Below, one piece after another: positions 11,094-22,535 of a stretch of DNA of 44,772 nucleotides (position 1 is its first letter; every line of letters starts with the position of its first letter). The translations under genes and the position numbers were made by a program. A model generated the notes under the pieces. That model had not been told where the DNA came from. It worked only from the letters and a program-made list of their open reading frames with translations, and did not search any database. Source of the DNA: Bondarzewia mesenterica (lineage: Eukaryota; Basidiomycota; Agaricomycetes; Russulales; Bondarzewiaceae); assembly GCA_004802705.1 (NCBI GenBank), contig SGPL01000266.1:1-44772 (forward strand), in the 5' to 3' direction.

Positions 11094-13541
11094 TTACTGT
11101 GTGACGAAAGCAGTAAGTTAACAGATGTACGTCTGCGTGTAGGTAGACTTACATCAAATCCGAAGTGCTCAACGAACAACTCAATGTTTGGACTTCCCTT
11201 CAGGACGCTCATTGGACTAGCAAATCCTGAACGCAGAGCGCTCCGGACGCGGGCGGTTAATCCAGCGGGCCCGCACACTAGTGGGAAAGGTCAAGCAAAG
11301 TCCAGTAGGGCGGTCCAGATGAAGAGGCCCGTACCATTGACAGACATATCCTCGTGTGCAAGCGAGCAAGCCTCTTCCAGGATGCTATGGATATCGGGCC
11401 GACCTTGGATTACCTTGGTCTTCGGCAGGCGCGTCATCTTGGACATCGATTTTTCATCCTCTTCGACATCACTGGAAACCGAAGACGACTCGCTAGACAG
11501 CAGCGCTGAATCATCTGAGCCAGTGACCTGAATGCGGACATCAACGTTCAAATTATCGGGTATGTTGCTTAGGGCTTCAAAAAGGTCATTGTAGACAAGG
11601 TTGATATGGTCTGCACATGCGCGGTGAGAGATCGAAGAGGTAGCAATAATTACACCAGAACATACCAGGATGACGAATTGCCCAAACGAAAACGACATTC
11701 CTGCACACGGAATGATCGTGACGAGCACGACTGAAAATGATGTAAGTAGACATAACAACGAGACGTGATCATTTGCTGACTGGATGATGTCGACAAGCAG
11801 AGGGCTCGTGAATGTGATCCCTGAACCACCTACATGCGCCAATTGCTATCATTAGAACGGTAATTGCGATGGAATGATAGGACCTACCTGCGATAAGAAC
11901 CGTCGTATCAAATCCCCTCAAGCGGGGTGGGCTGCCATACGGTCCATCCATGAAAACTTTCAAAGAACCGCCAACCTTCGCAATGTCCATGAGGCGCTTC
12001 GTGAACCCCTCACGCGTATTGACAATAAACATGATATCCTTTCCTCCTGATGACTTCTCTGCGTCCCCATGCTTTTCGCGGCTAACATCAGCGTTGGCAA
12101 TAGTGAAGGGGTGGGACTCGAAAGGCAAGGTCGAAACGCCGGGCATAGTGAGGAAAGCACTCTGGCCAGCAGTCCAGTGCAAATGCTTAGGCCGTTGGAA
12201 AGTGAGGCGGACAAAGCCAGGCGCTGCAACTTCGGCGTTGGCGTTGAACGTACCCAGACCAGATTTTAGCCCGAAATACGAATGGTTGAAAACAACGACG
12301 CGAACCACTCTGAGGAATCGATCAAGACCCCAGAGGAAGAGAGATGGCCAGAGGTAACTCCCCCGACTGAGGAGATGTCAGCTGTACTCAGGAAACTGGA
12401 ATCATCAACGTTACTCACCTATTGTTCGCTGCATGAAAATATCCCGCGAGTAACATTATGCTGATATAGAATCAATATCACGTAGTGTCAGAAACATACA
12501 ACTGCACGTACAACACGAGAACAAAGTGGGCCACAAAAAAAAAACTCATAGGCCATGGCACGGACAGGTCTCAGAGAAACAGCACATAGGACTGTGAACG
12601 CAGTCATAGAAAGAACGCCAGCTTGCATCCAGGCGTTGTCAAGCGAAGTGTCGTTTTCGAGACTTGAGAAGTAGAGATTTATGAGAATACATGAGGCGAT
12701 CAACATGTTCAACTCACCCAATCTGGAGCTGTTCGAAAAGATTTTGAGTAACGAGTAACAAGTCGAATGCATGTCAACTTACCCGACCACCAGCATGAAT
12801 CCATAACGTGACACACAGCACCCGAGCCGTCATCCGATGAAGATAGTTTAACTACTCAATATATCAACAAAGTATCAATTTGTCAAAGAGAAACACGAAA
12901 CGTACGCTATCAGAACCAACCCCGGTAACCACTGACAAGAAAGGACAAGAGGGTCGTAAGTAGAGGACATATATGAAGTAGCGGGGCAACTCACACGAGA
13001 TAACGTTGTTCTTCATGCCAAGAGCAACCACGAGGACGGTTTGAGCCGACGCAATATCGCCCGCTCGATTAGCGTAGTACTCCGGGTCGTAGTTCTTGCC
13101 GGTAGTATTTTTGGCTGTGAAGAATGAGTAAATGGTAAAGGGGACGAGTGAGAGATGGAGATGCAACTGACAGTTGATAAACGACCATGTGAGCATGATT
13201 GTGATGTATGTCGCAGTCATGAAAACTTCGGCGAGGTTGAGCGAGAAACTCTTGCCCACTGAAATGCTGCAGCGAAAAGCGATGATGCGACAGGCATTGA
13301 CCAAGGCGAGATGCAACCGACGAAAGGACACTGAACCGGTGGATGAGCGGCCTTGACCCTCCACATCCTTGGACACGCCGACCCTTCCTCGCCGCCATGA
13401 CGTGACGACGGAGACCAAGTTGAAGATCCCAGCGAGGAATATGAAGCAAGCGACGAAATACCAAGCTTCTTTCGGATACTCCGTCGCCCTATACTTTCGA
13501 AGTGCAGCATCCGGATTCGTCGCGAGGATCGTGCCGTTCAT
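11094..13541 (-). CDS. Ferric reductase (FRE family, copy 2), one homopolymer frameshift
   Basis: NADPH-dependent plasma-membrane ferric/cupric reductase, the first step of reductive iron uptake. Thirteen exons: 13541-13172, 13114-12995, 12931-12906, 12851-12783, 12728-12718, 12662-12512, 12460-12419, 12366-11888, 11829-11781, 11730-11666, 11610-11335, 11277-11153, 11096-11094. The sum is 1786 nt, one too many: the A run at 12535-12544 has 10 A where 9 keep EFFFVAHFVLV in frame. With 9, the product is 594 aa, a normal family length. Motifs: heme His pairs 14 apart in LHRMTARVLCVTLWIHAGGR and AHFVLV/FIMLLAGYFH; FAD motif HPFTIAN; GPYG; AGGSGITF; CGPAGL; and an acidic Ser/Glu insert before the last domain. 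It ends HFGFD, then a 56-nt intron sits directly before the TAA. Two exact GATA-repressor sites lie upstream. It may be functional if the extra base is a sequencing error. Confidence 0.88.
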
Positions 13542-13762
13542 GAGGAACGATAGCGGGGGTAAAGGCTACGGGGGGGAGGGGGAATGGCAGGAGGCGGATG
13601 GTAAGCGGTTTGGTGATTCGGGTCGCATTTTATACAAATGGAATTCGGGGGAAATTTTCAGGGTGAATGTGATGCAGGACACGAATCGATAAATGAAATG
13701 ATTGTTTTTCCGGTGTTGCAACTGCTTCAAGAGGGTGGAAAGCGCAGTATGGAGGTGGAATT

Positions 13763-13771
13763 ATCTGATAA
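13763..13771 (+). promoter_or_regulatory. GATA iron-repressor site, proximal to - reductase
   Basis: ATCTGATAA, exact ATCWGATAA match, 222 bp upstream of the ATG at 13541. Regulation by an SreA/Sre1/Fep1-type repressor is inferred from the known consensus and from the type of gene. Confidence 0.65.
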
Positions 13772-14075
13772 TCCTTTCAGCGATCGACCGGTCGGGGGGC
13801 ATCATCATGACTCCGGATTAGATATGCCAAATCTAGACCTAATTCTCCCAGGCGATCATGAAGGATTGAACGACAAATCCCTATAAAAGCATATGTCGCA
13901 TTCGACGCAAATGGGGCAACTTCAGGTGTAAATGTCTAGGAGTCATGATAGTAAAAGGGCTTTAGACAGATCCGCAGAAGAAAACAAAAGACACAAACAT
14001 ATGGATCCCATTTCGGCTTCAGCTAGCTTCGGCTTCGTCAGTGTATGATCGAGATTGATCAAGTTGATTATAATC

Positions 14076-14084
14076 TTATCAGAT
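14076..14084 (-). promoter_or_regulatory. GATA iron-repressor site, distal to - reductase
   Basis: TTATCAGAT, which reads ATCTGATAA on the gene's strand, an exact consensus match 535 bp upstream of the ATG at 13541. The distal and proximal sites are spaced much like the pair before reductase copy 1. Confidence 0.6.
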
Positions 14085-15659
14085 TAGGAAAAATCTAATC
14101 AGACTATTCATGCAATCAACACCGACAGCGAGGCGAATCAACGCGACTTTCATAACGGAATAAATTTGCTTTGTATTCGATAAAAGTGAGCACATTGTTC
14201 TCACCTGCACAATCAAAAAGAGCCCCAATCGGCAAAGTCTTGGCGACATATTGTGCACAATGTGACACGGCGAATGTACAGTGATTCGCGCAAGTACACA
14301 GGACAAGTCCGTGGAGCATGAGCACCCTCGAATCGAAAACGAACGTGTGCAGGCGGAGACGACATTGACGTGCCTGTGCTTCATGAGGAAGGAAACGAAG
14401 AAATCAGAAAGAAGGGGTTTTCTCGACTCGCATGGACGTTCGAGAAAGCCACCTTGATGCTACTTTGAGCATAAGCACTGGACTGGGGAGTCGGATCATC
14501 CCGTCAAGGCGACCGCTCCATACAGACACTGTTTCGTTAACATATGAAATGCTGCAATTGAAATTGATCGCTCACTGTAGCTCACTGCATGTACGGTAAA
14601 ACCATTTCCAGGACTGTGTTGACTGTTATTGTGAATAGCCATCATGAATGTCGCAAAAAGGATATCACGACGTTAATTGAAATAGAGATCACACGTTGTT
14701 CGCAGATTCAGATGTCATGTCTGCAACCGGGATTTCGGACTGGATGTATTCCTCGACGGTTCGCCGAGGCTAACGAGGCCAAAAGCATGTTCGCGCGATT
14801 GCTGTTTCCAAAGTTGTAAGAGCAACGGTGAATCAGGTGGACCATATTGATATGTGAACGTTGGACTTACTGACAATGGGCGTGAATCGCAGTGCGTCTC
14901 GCGGCTGTCTCGCACGGTGACGTGCTGCCATTGGAACTGTCTTCTCATCATCAGCTACTGCCACACGCTTACCACGCGGAGAAGAACGTCGAATCCGAGT
15001 GCAGAGCCAGGGCTACTCCAGAGTGTAGCAGAAATTCGTAGTGCTCGCCAATGGCACATAGATCTCATTGATAACCTCTCACAAGGCTCAGATAGGAGCT
15101 TCCAGATTTTTCTTGGTAAGGCACGAAAGACTAACGTGCAATCCCCATTTCTGAAGCAGAGTAGCACAGATTCTGGATGTTGTCATGTGGAACGGCAGTT
15201 GGCAGATGCTGTAAGATAAATCATATAGACTGGGCCATAAGCTGCAATAAGACGAGATTGATACGAGAAATATAATCACCGGAGTTCGATTGGTAGATGG
15301 AGGGATCCATGCGCACCAAGTGCAAAAATATGCGAACTTGAAAGGTTGGTCATGCTGCTGCCATTCTGTACTGTAACTCGGGTTATAGGTTCGTGGTCCG
15401 GGGTCGATCGCATCGCCAGACGAAGCTGTACGTGCACAGGCGATGTTGGATGAGAGCAATATGGCGCGATCATACGTATGGCAGAGAGTTATCACTGAAA
15501 GTTCTGATACAGTATGAGTATGTATCACTGTCCGATACGCTGGCAATCGCACATGGTGGCAGAAGATGAGCGTAACAGTAACAACCTCGTGATCTAGTCA
15601 CGTGGCTCATAGCTCAGCTCTCGAATTTTACTTCGACAACTTCGACATCGAACGCGACC

Positions 15660-16165
15660 ATGATCCCCACTTTAGTTCGACTCTCAAAAGCTTCGCGTTT
15701 GCCACTGACTACAAAACGCGGTAACAAGGACTTCTACAAGGGTGCGTTCTCTTTCTAATCCACTCCAGCGGGTCTCTAGAATTGGTTGTAGGCACGCGAC
15801 AGGCGTATCTTCCTGGTGGTCATCGCACTGGCGCGCCAGGGAAACACGTTGTGGCTGGGAAGGCCAAATATCGCCTGATTGACGAGAAAGTGCGCTTTTT
15901 TGTTGCGCCGCCAATTGAAGATATTATCAACTCTCCGGTGCGTGTCCAAGTTCTCCGTTGGTGCCAGGTCGGTTCACTGAGTGGCCAAAAATAATGGGTT
16001 GTAATGTAGCTCAAACCGTATGTGGATAGCACCGTGAAACTCTCTAACGCGCAGAAAAGAGAGATTTTTGGGAAGCTTCCAGCTGGCGGTATGACGGGCG
16101 CTCATTACTTTGCGACAGCTCCGCGGGCAGACCTCGAGCTGACACACGAGACAAGCTCATCATAG
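15660..16165 (+). CDS. MRPL27: Mitochondrial large-subunit ribosomal protein L27 (mL41 family)
   Basis: Exons 15660-15741, 15792-15937, 16010-16165 sum to 384 nt, giving 127 aa. The start MIPTLVRLSKASRLPL is a basic, Ser/Arg-containing presequence typical of mitochondrial import. The conserved family core follows: RGNKDFYKGTRQAYLPGGHR, then TGAPGKHVVAGKAKYRLIDE, a VRFFVAPPIEDIINSPLKPY segment, and a shorter, variable C-end. Length and core match fungal YmL27 and animal mL41, a component of the mitoribosome large subunit. It stands alone between two gene-poor stretches. Confidence 0.9.
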
Positions 16166-16552
16166 GGCATTGCTGTTTTAGATCCCCGTGATGGAGTTGT
16201 ATCGTATGTCTGTTCTCAATATTGCTCATGCCCACTGTGGATCCGGAACGTTCCAGTAGTGCTCCTTCGTGTGTCAAATCGAAATATTGACCAGAATGCT
16301 CGGTAATTATGCAAGATATCACAGTACTTGGAGACAGTTGCCTTGATTTGAGTTCATGAGTCGTCCTTTGATCTACCTACTGCATCTGGCCACCCTTGCC
16401 GACAAATCAGTATCCAGTAAGTATATCCCGCACATTTTACTTATATAATAATGCGTAACTCAGTGCGTGATTTTTGTGGCAGGATCAGACGTATAGTCCG
16501 GTGTCCAGGCGGCGATTAGCCATCGAAAAGTTGGCGAGATGTTCATGCTTAT

Positions 16553-17400
16553 ATTTATCAAATTAGCAAGATAGCCAAAGCCAACTGTGCAATGATTAGT
16601 TCACCATTCCTCAAGTAGGTGGACGATCCAAGCTCCATGGGATCAACCATGCGGAGACGCACATGCCATACGCAGAAAAGCGCGTGGAACGTTGTAAGAA
16701 CACTGTATATGATTATGAACCGCGCGGTGATGGTGACAAGAGAAGGATACTTTCCGGGCATTGCACAACGATGATGATGAAAGGAGGGCATGTCGCTGTC
16801 CAACTTGAAGAACGTGTCCTCATTCTATCGCGCACTCAGTATGAACCGCGCGGTGATGGTGACAAGAGAAGGACACTTGCCGGGCATTGCACAACGATGA
16901 TGCTGAAAAGAGGGCATGTCGCTGTCCAACTTGAAGAACGTGTCCTCATTCTATCGCGCACTCAGAATCAGTACCACGTGAATCCGCGGATAGCTTTTTC
17001 CGCTAGAGGAGTTGAAAAGATGAGCACTCGATAAACACTTCGCCACAGCCCTTCGCCCGTGATTTCCCCCGAGATTTGACAGTTGCACACATACGTGGAT
17101 AAATAAGCGATAGTCCAGGTACAGTATACCAGCAGTATACCACTGTATGCATGGAGTGCAGCACATATAAGTCCACGGAGCTTTAGGCACTTGTCCAATG
17201 TCAGCGAAGTCCGAGCACTCCCAGGCGACGCGCGTTTTGTGCCGGATACTTGAGACGTAAGACGTGTAAACTGCTGGCAGCTGCCAACATCATGTTGGAT
17301 ACACAGGTGCCTAGAGCCCTAAGAATAAGCGGAATGATCGCCAACGACGAATTAAGTACTGAGCTTGTCGTCACCACAACATCAGGGGCACTATTCAAGA
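16553..17400 (-). pseudogene. Possible remnant of a multi-pass membrane protein gene
   Basis: Three hydrophobic minus-strand frames follow in order: about 17398-17205 (IIPLILRALGTCVSNMMLAA), about 17198-16971 (GLICAALHAYSGILLVYCTW), and about 16803-16560 (ARFIIIYSVLTTFHALFCVW and ELIIAQLALAILLI, then stop). Each looks like transmembrane segments and the spacing fits short exons, but I could not join them with consistent splice phases. In-frame stops lie between them, and a 126-bp duplication interrupts the last part. No family is recognised. A decayed basidiomycete multi-span membrane protein is the best guess. Confidence 0.25.
16714..16965. repeat. 126-bp tandem duplication (two copies)
   Basis: Unit 1 is 16714-16839 and unit 2 is 16840-16965. 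They are the same length and differ at four bases that I can see. The unit length is a multiple of three, so open frames run through both copies on the plus strand. The high identity indicates a recent event. Confidence 0.92.
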
Positions 17401-17739
17401 GAGCTCTCCTTCAAGGAGCTACTGAAGTGTTTGCGGCGGCGTGTGCCATTTTGGTTCACAAGAGCTGGCTCTCGGGAACAGGCTTAGAGGCTCTAAGCGT
17501 AGCCTAAGTTGAGCCTAAGCCAATCAAATTGAAACAATATCTGATATGTGGTCACTATGGTTCTTTTGGATCCATGGCTTGGTGTAGCTTGGTATCCGCG
17601 GTGTTAAGGGACGAATAATACTAAGTGTAAGCTGCGGCGTCAGCTGCAGGCCGCATCGGACTATGTATTATGCACGTGACAGGCGCGTTCTGTACGCGGA
17701 CTTCGAGTTCGCGTATTCCGCAAAGTTCCTTATACCGCC

Positions 17740-18980
17740 ATGTCGATGTCACAACCGGCAGAACAGACTGTCTCCAATCTGGATATCGCTAAATCCCTTC
17801 AACTGAATCTGCAAAATGGAAAACTTCACATATTCGACGCCAAACCCGAGTTTAACTCGAAATCTATCGAAGGTTTGGAAGACTGGCCCGGTGAGGGATC
17901 ATCAAGCGGTGGTGCTAGAATACCCTCTGCTATCTCAGCAGACGTAACATCTCACATGGTGCATACTCTCTCTACATCTTCGTCTCAATTGACGTTGAAC
18001 AACTTCTGCTTCCAGTCGTTCCTGCGGAAACTCAAATTCCAATATCTGGAACAAAACGCGAAATATCAGTACGTCAAGACAATCGTCAATGACGAGGCAC
18101 CAATGATTACAGCGGATGACAACGAGGAACTCATGGTGAACAATGCACGAAAAAAGGAGGGACTAAAAACTGCGAAGTTAAAACTTGCAGAAAAATATCA
18201 GGATGTGAGGCGGTTGGCACCTTTAGTTGAGCACGGTGAGTATCACTACCTCGGCAAATGGACACACATTGAGATGAACGCAGATTACAATCGAGCCAAA
18301 AGCCTCACAAACGAAGCTGTGACACTCGCTCAGAGTATTATTGATGCACGGCTGGCCATTACACGATTACGACAAACCCATCCTCAGCCACGCTTGACGA
18401 TACCCACTGCGGAGGAGCATCTCGGGAAGCAAATCATTGAGATGCAGGAGCTAGACGAGAAGCTCCAAGAGGTGAGTGATAAAGTGGCAATGGTCAAGGA
18501 GAGCATCAAGAAAAGGTCGAAGGAGGTGGAGAGGTTGATGATCGAGCGCGCAGAGATAAACAAGGAAATAAAGGCGAGGGGTTATGGGGCCGACGATCGA
18601 AGGGCGGCCTCGTTATGTGAAGCGTACGTTTTCCTTTGCCTCAGATTACCGGAACGGTCTGACAGTGAGTGTCCAGGTATACTGCTGCCCTTTCACTTCA
18701 TCGCGGTTTGGTCGACATGGTTTCTTCGGAGTCCGTCGCGGAAAACGAGTTACGACTTACGTACATTATTGGATCCGACAAATGGAAATCGCAGACAAAA
18801 ATTGCGAAGGAAGTTCGCATCATTTTGTTGTTCATGCCGACAGCACGACACTTGGTCGAGGTCCGAGTAGAGGGTATAAATTTGGGGGATATCGACAGTA
18901 TTATTGGTGCGCATGTAGAAGCAAATGATGTCCCGGGTGTGGTGGGCGCTATATTATCTAGGTGTAGAGCAATCCTTTGA
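17740..18980 (+). CDS. SOS7: Kinetochore protein Sos7-like coiled-coil protein
   Basis: Two exons, 17740-18623 and 18677-18980, total 1188 nt (395 aa). The acceptor at 18676 is required because the one at 18665 would put a TGA in frame. After a Ser-rich N-terminus comes FLRKLKFQYLEQNAKYQYVK, then TADDNEELMVNNARKKEGLK and long heptad-rich helices (roughly residues 130-180 and 220-290, e.g. LDEKLQEVSDKVAMVKESIK). The C-terminal exon is a compact alpha/beta-looking domain (NELRLTYIIG, VRIILLFMPTARHLVEVRVE). This layout fits the fungal Sos7 family, a coiled-coil kinetochore component needed for chromosome segregation. The family call comes from pattern recognition of the N-terminal motif; another kinetochore coiled-coil protein is the main alternative. 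Followed 211 bp later by a mitotic kinesin on the same strand. Confidence 0.7.
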
Positions 18981-19191
18981 ATCTGATGTTCTATTTACAT
19001 GTAAGTTTAGTTACGCTGGCGGGTTGTGTTTTCCTGGTCGCGATCACGTGTTGGCGCGTGTTGAAAGTCCGCTAAGTTCACAGGCTGGTCTCCTCCAGAC
19101 CCCATCAAGTTACCATTCACCTTGCATTCACCACACTCTTTTGTTTCTTATAACGTCACGGCTGTCAACGGCGACAGACACTACGGCTCTA

Positions 19192-22100
19192 ATGTCTCAC
19201 AAGATTAAGATTGCGGCGCGTCTGAGACCACGGATAAAGGGCGAACTAGACGATAACGGGGTTCGCGTAGTTCATGCAGAGGATGGTAGCTCTTCGTCCA
19301 TTTGCGTGACTAATCCGAGGGATTTGTCTCAAGTCTTCAAGTTTCCGTTAGTCTTGAAGTCTTAGGTCTGATTATTGACATTCTTGACGGTCTTGGATAC
19401 ATGCTTGTACATACAGATTCACTTCGTGTTACGATCAGGCTTCAACACAGGAGGACATATTTCAAAAGGATGTAGCACCTCTAATCGACACTGTATATAG
19501 TGGAGTGGTGAGTCATCTCTCAGCCCTGCTCAAACGTTTGGAGTGTGTGCTTGCATTTGTGACTACTCTACACCTGATCCTATGACCTTCTGGTATTTGG
19601 TGAAAGAATGCTGAGCGTCTCATCCAGACAGTGACAATTTTTGCGTATGGTGTCACATCCTCAGGCAAGACGCATACTATGCAGGGAACAAAGTCCGAAG
19701 CTGGAGTCATCCCACGAACTGTCCAAGTACGTTTGCACGCGCCCTTTCTGCCGACTTTCACTGACGATCTTTGCAGGCTATCCTTTCTCACATGTCAAGC
19801 GTACAGGGTCATGAGGTTTCTATTTCGCTCTCGTACATGGAAATTTATAAGGACGAAGTCTACGACCTGCTAGTCGATCGGGATAATGTAAGTGTTATTC
19901 TTTTTCCTCGTAAAGCGCTGCGCTCGGCATTTCAAGGCCTTTCTTTTATTGATGATGCTAAAACAACCATGATTGTTCACATATGGTGATCGTTTTCGAT
20001 TTTGTAGGCACCGAAACTGCCGGTACGCGAAAACGACGCTGGCAACGTTTTCGTCGCGAATCTCTCCTCTAATCCTATTTGTACATTCGAAGAATTCGAT
20101 TCAATCTACTCGTCAGTTCATTTCATGTAGTGCTTGTATCCTGAAGTCGTATTAATCTTCAATCTTCAATCTTGCAGCCGAGCTAATGGACAGCGTTCTG
20201 TTGGAGCGACGCAGTTGAATAGGGCATCCTCGCGATCGCATGCTATAGTGACGCTCCAGGTGGATATGGTGGACTTGCAAGAGAACAAGAGTGCGTAACA
20301 ACATCATTATCGTGTCACGCAGTTTTCATTATGCACGCTACCTAGCTCTGACCGGAAAAATCAATCTTGTTGATCTGGCGGGCTCCGAGAACAACAAGGT
20401 AATGCTGCTTGTAACGGATTTTCACACCGCATTCCTCATTTCACATCGCAAATTCGGTTGATGTCATGCTTAGTTGACCGGAAACGACTCTTCGCGTATG
20501 GCTGAGTCCGCAGCGATTAACAAGTCACTCAGCGTACTCGGTCAGGTCGTTCATGCTCTCAATCAAGGAGCTGTGAGTCTGTCTCCCTGCAGCTTTCACG
20601 TCTAATCAGGGTAAACTATCAACGAACAATTTAAGGCGCGGATACCTTATCGGAATTCAAAGCTGACAAGGATCCTGCAAGATGCATTAGGGGGATCATC
20701 TGTCGGCTTGCTGATATGCAATCTTGCGCCTGGCCTCAAGTTCAGACAGGACACGCTCAACACATTGAAGTGACTATTGCTTGAATCCCCCCTTTGTTCC
20801 TCCCGTTGAAGTGATCATCATAGCTTTGCTGTCCGCACGAAGAACGTTGAGAACAAACCTGTCATCAACGAACGAGGTGAGTCGCTTAGACCTTGTGATC
20901 GGAAGTGCAAGCATTGAGATGTGCTGTATAGACAATCGGCCACTACAGAAGCCCCATTTCGCTGCCGTCCATCAGCCTCCACCAGTACAGAAAGCTGCTA
21001 TTTTCCCCGCTCTCATTGCTGCCGCACCCCGTCCTTCTATTATCGCTGCCGCTCGCCCCTCCCTCGCCCCTCCACGCCCCGTAGCCTCATCGTCATCCGG
21101 TCTAAAAGGACCCTCCCGAGTACCACGTGTCTCTGCATTTGGCACAGCTGGTGCTGCAGCACCCTATCCCGGCGCCACTCAGCGGAGGGAGAGTGGGATT
21201 GGGATCATTCTCAGCCATCGAAATAGCTTGCAATTGACTGACAAGGAAATTGACGAGAGGGTGAGTCTTTCCTACCCCCTCTTATGATATGGTGCTGACT
21301 TGCTCGATTGCGCTGAAATTAGATATCGAAGGCTGTGGAAGCGGAGGTAGCGAGACGGTTGGAGGAGAGGGAGAGAGAACGGTTGAAGGAAGGGGAGCGT
21401 CGTGCGAAGGAAATGGCCGAAGCTCAAGCTCAAGCGCAATCTCAAACGCGGGAGTCCACGCCTCCAACAGAACAGAATAGTATTCCGTCGGGACTCCTCA
21501 CGCCACTTCTAAAACGGCATCAAGACCTCGACAATGAGCTCAGGCAACGATTGCGCGAATTGGAGAAAAAATAGTAAGATATTGCTGGCTCATTCAGTCG
21601 TTTGGTGCTCATTGGAATGCTCAGTGAGCGCAGCAACAAGGAAATCGAGGTAGCTGGCGGAATGTCGCCTATTTCGCGCAAGAAGACTGGCCGCGCATAT
21701 GTTGCTCTTGCCAGAGCCCATTCCGAGAAGTGAGAACCTTCTTTCCCTCAGGCGCAGAAGTCATTCGACCTAAATGCTCATCATTCGTCTTTGCGTAGGG
21801 GCGACTTGCATGTGGCTCTCGACTTGTATCGCAAAGCTGAGTCGTACGTGCCTGATAACGTCAAGCTGAAAGAGAGGTGGATACTCTTCCTCATTGACGT
21901 TTTCTTGTATGAACTTACGTACCGTCGCCGTTAATTCTGACTATCACCCTCCTTTGTCTTTTCTCATCTGATGGCGTGTTTGCGTACTCGCGTTGCGTTG
22001 CGCTGTGTGTGACGTGATGCGTTTTATTGCGACTCGACCAATTAGGATTATCGAGATCGAATGGGCCGTCAAGAATGGGAAGGAGTTCAGGCCATCACCA

Positions 22101-22535
22101 AAAAAGCCGAGGAAGGTGAGGGGCAGGAAGAAAGGTAAGGGAGCGAGGGTGAAGCAAGCACGAGAGGTCACAGTGCAGGGGATGGAGACTGTGATTGAGA
22201 TGTCAGACGAAGAAGCAGGTGCTGAAGGGGAGGCCGGGCCAGAGAAGGTGGAAGCTGAGATGGGGAAAGGTCAGGAGAGTGACGATGACGATGTGGTGGA
22301 AAGCCTATTGCAGCAAGGGGGTGATGCCGATGTAGGCAGAGGTAATCGGAAGGGTAGGAACAGGTTCGGCAGCGAGGTCACGAATAGCCCTACGAAACGA
22401 AGTGCGGAGGATGTGGACACGGACGTGGCGACGCCTTTCAAGAAACACAGGAGGACTGAAAGTCAGAGTAGGGCAGGAGTCAGTGATGATGAGAGGGTGC
22501 CGGATGCACCTGTGACGAAGGAATGCGTTGTTTGA
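19192..22535 (+). CDS. Kinesin-10 motor protein (KIF22/Kid-like) with TPR-like motif
   Basis: Fifteen exons sum to 2265 nt (754 aa): 19192-19346, 19417-19507, 19628-19726, 19777-19887, 20008-20111, 20178-20290, 20346-20398, 20474-20572, 20636-20769, 20824-20876, 20932-21260, 21323-21573, 21625-21729, 21799-21876, 22046-22535. The motor domain is N-terminal: P-loop AYGVTSSGKTHTMQG, switch I NRASSRSHAIV, switch II DLAGSENNK, and IPYRNSKLTRILQDALGGSS. The match to KIF22/Kid is strong around SYMEIYKDEVYDLL and LNQGA. After the motor come a Pro/Ala-rich linker, a Glu/Arg coiled coil (about residues 435-475), a TPR-like unit (GRAYVALARAHSEKGDLHVA) and a basic tail (PKKPRKVRGRKKGKG) then acidic patches, suiting DNA or chromatin binding. 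Kinesin-10 proteins move chromosome arms on spindle microtubules. The human helix-hairpin-helix tail was not seen. Confidence 0.9.

Larger units (their letters stand above)
13542..15659. other. Promoter of reductase copy 2 and gene-free DNA
   Basis: The first 550 bases hold the divergent promoter side of the minus-strand reductase, with two ATCWGATAA sites. From about 14100 to 15600 only short unrelated frames occur on both strands. A small hairpin (gattag, 7-nt loop, ctaatc) lies near 14083-14101. I see no gene here. Confidence 0.5.
16166..17739. other. Region with tandem repeat and membrane-protein-like fragments
   Basis: About 1.6 kb between MRPL27 and SOS7. It holds a 126-bp tandem duplication and, on the minus strand, hydrophobic frames described separately. 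From about 17510 to 17739 there is only the presumed SOS7 promoter. Confidence 0.5.

Noticed and set aside
16663..17034. 123-codon plus frame across the tandem repeat
   Set aside because: Open only because the 126-bp unit is a multiple of three; hydrophilic, Arg/His-rich and unlike any family.
18666..18676. Acceptor at 18665 for SOS7 exon 2
   Set aside because: It places a TGA in the needed frame; the acceptor at 18676 restores frame and gives a 1188-nt coding sequence.
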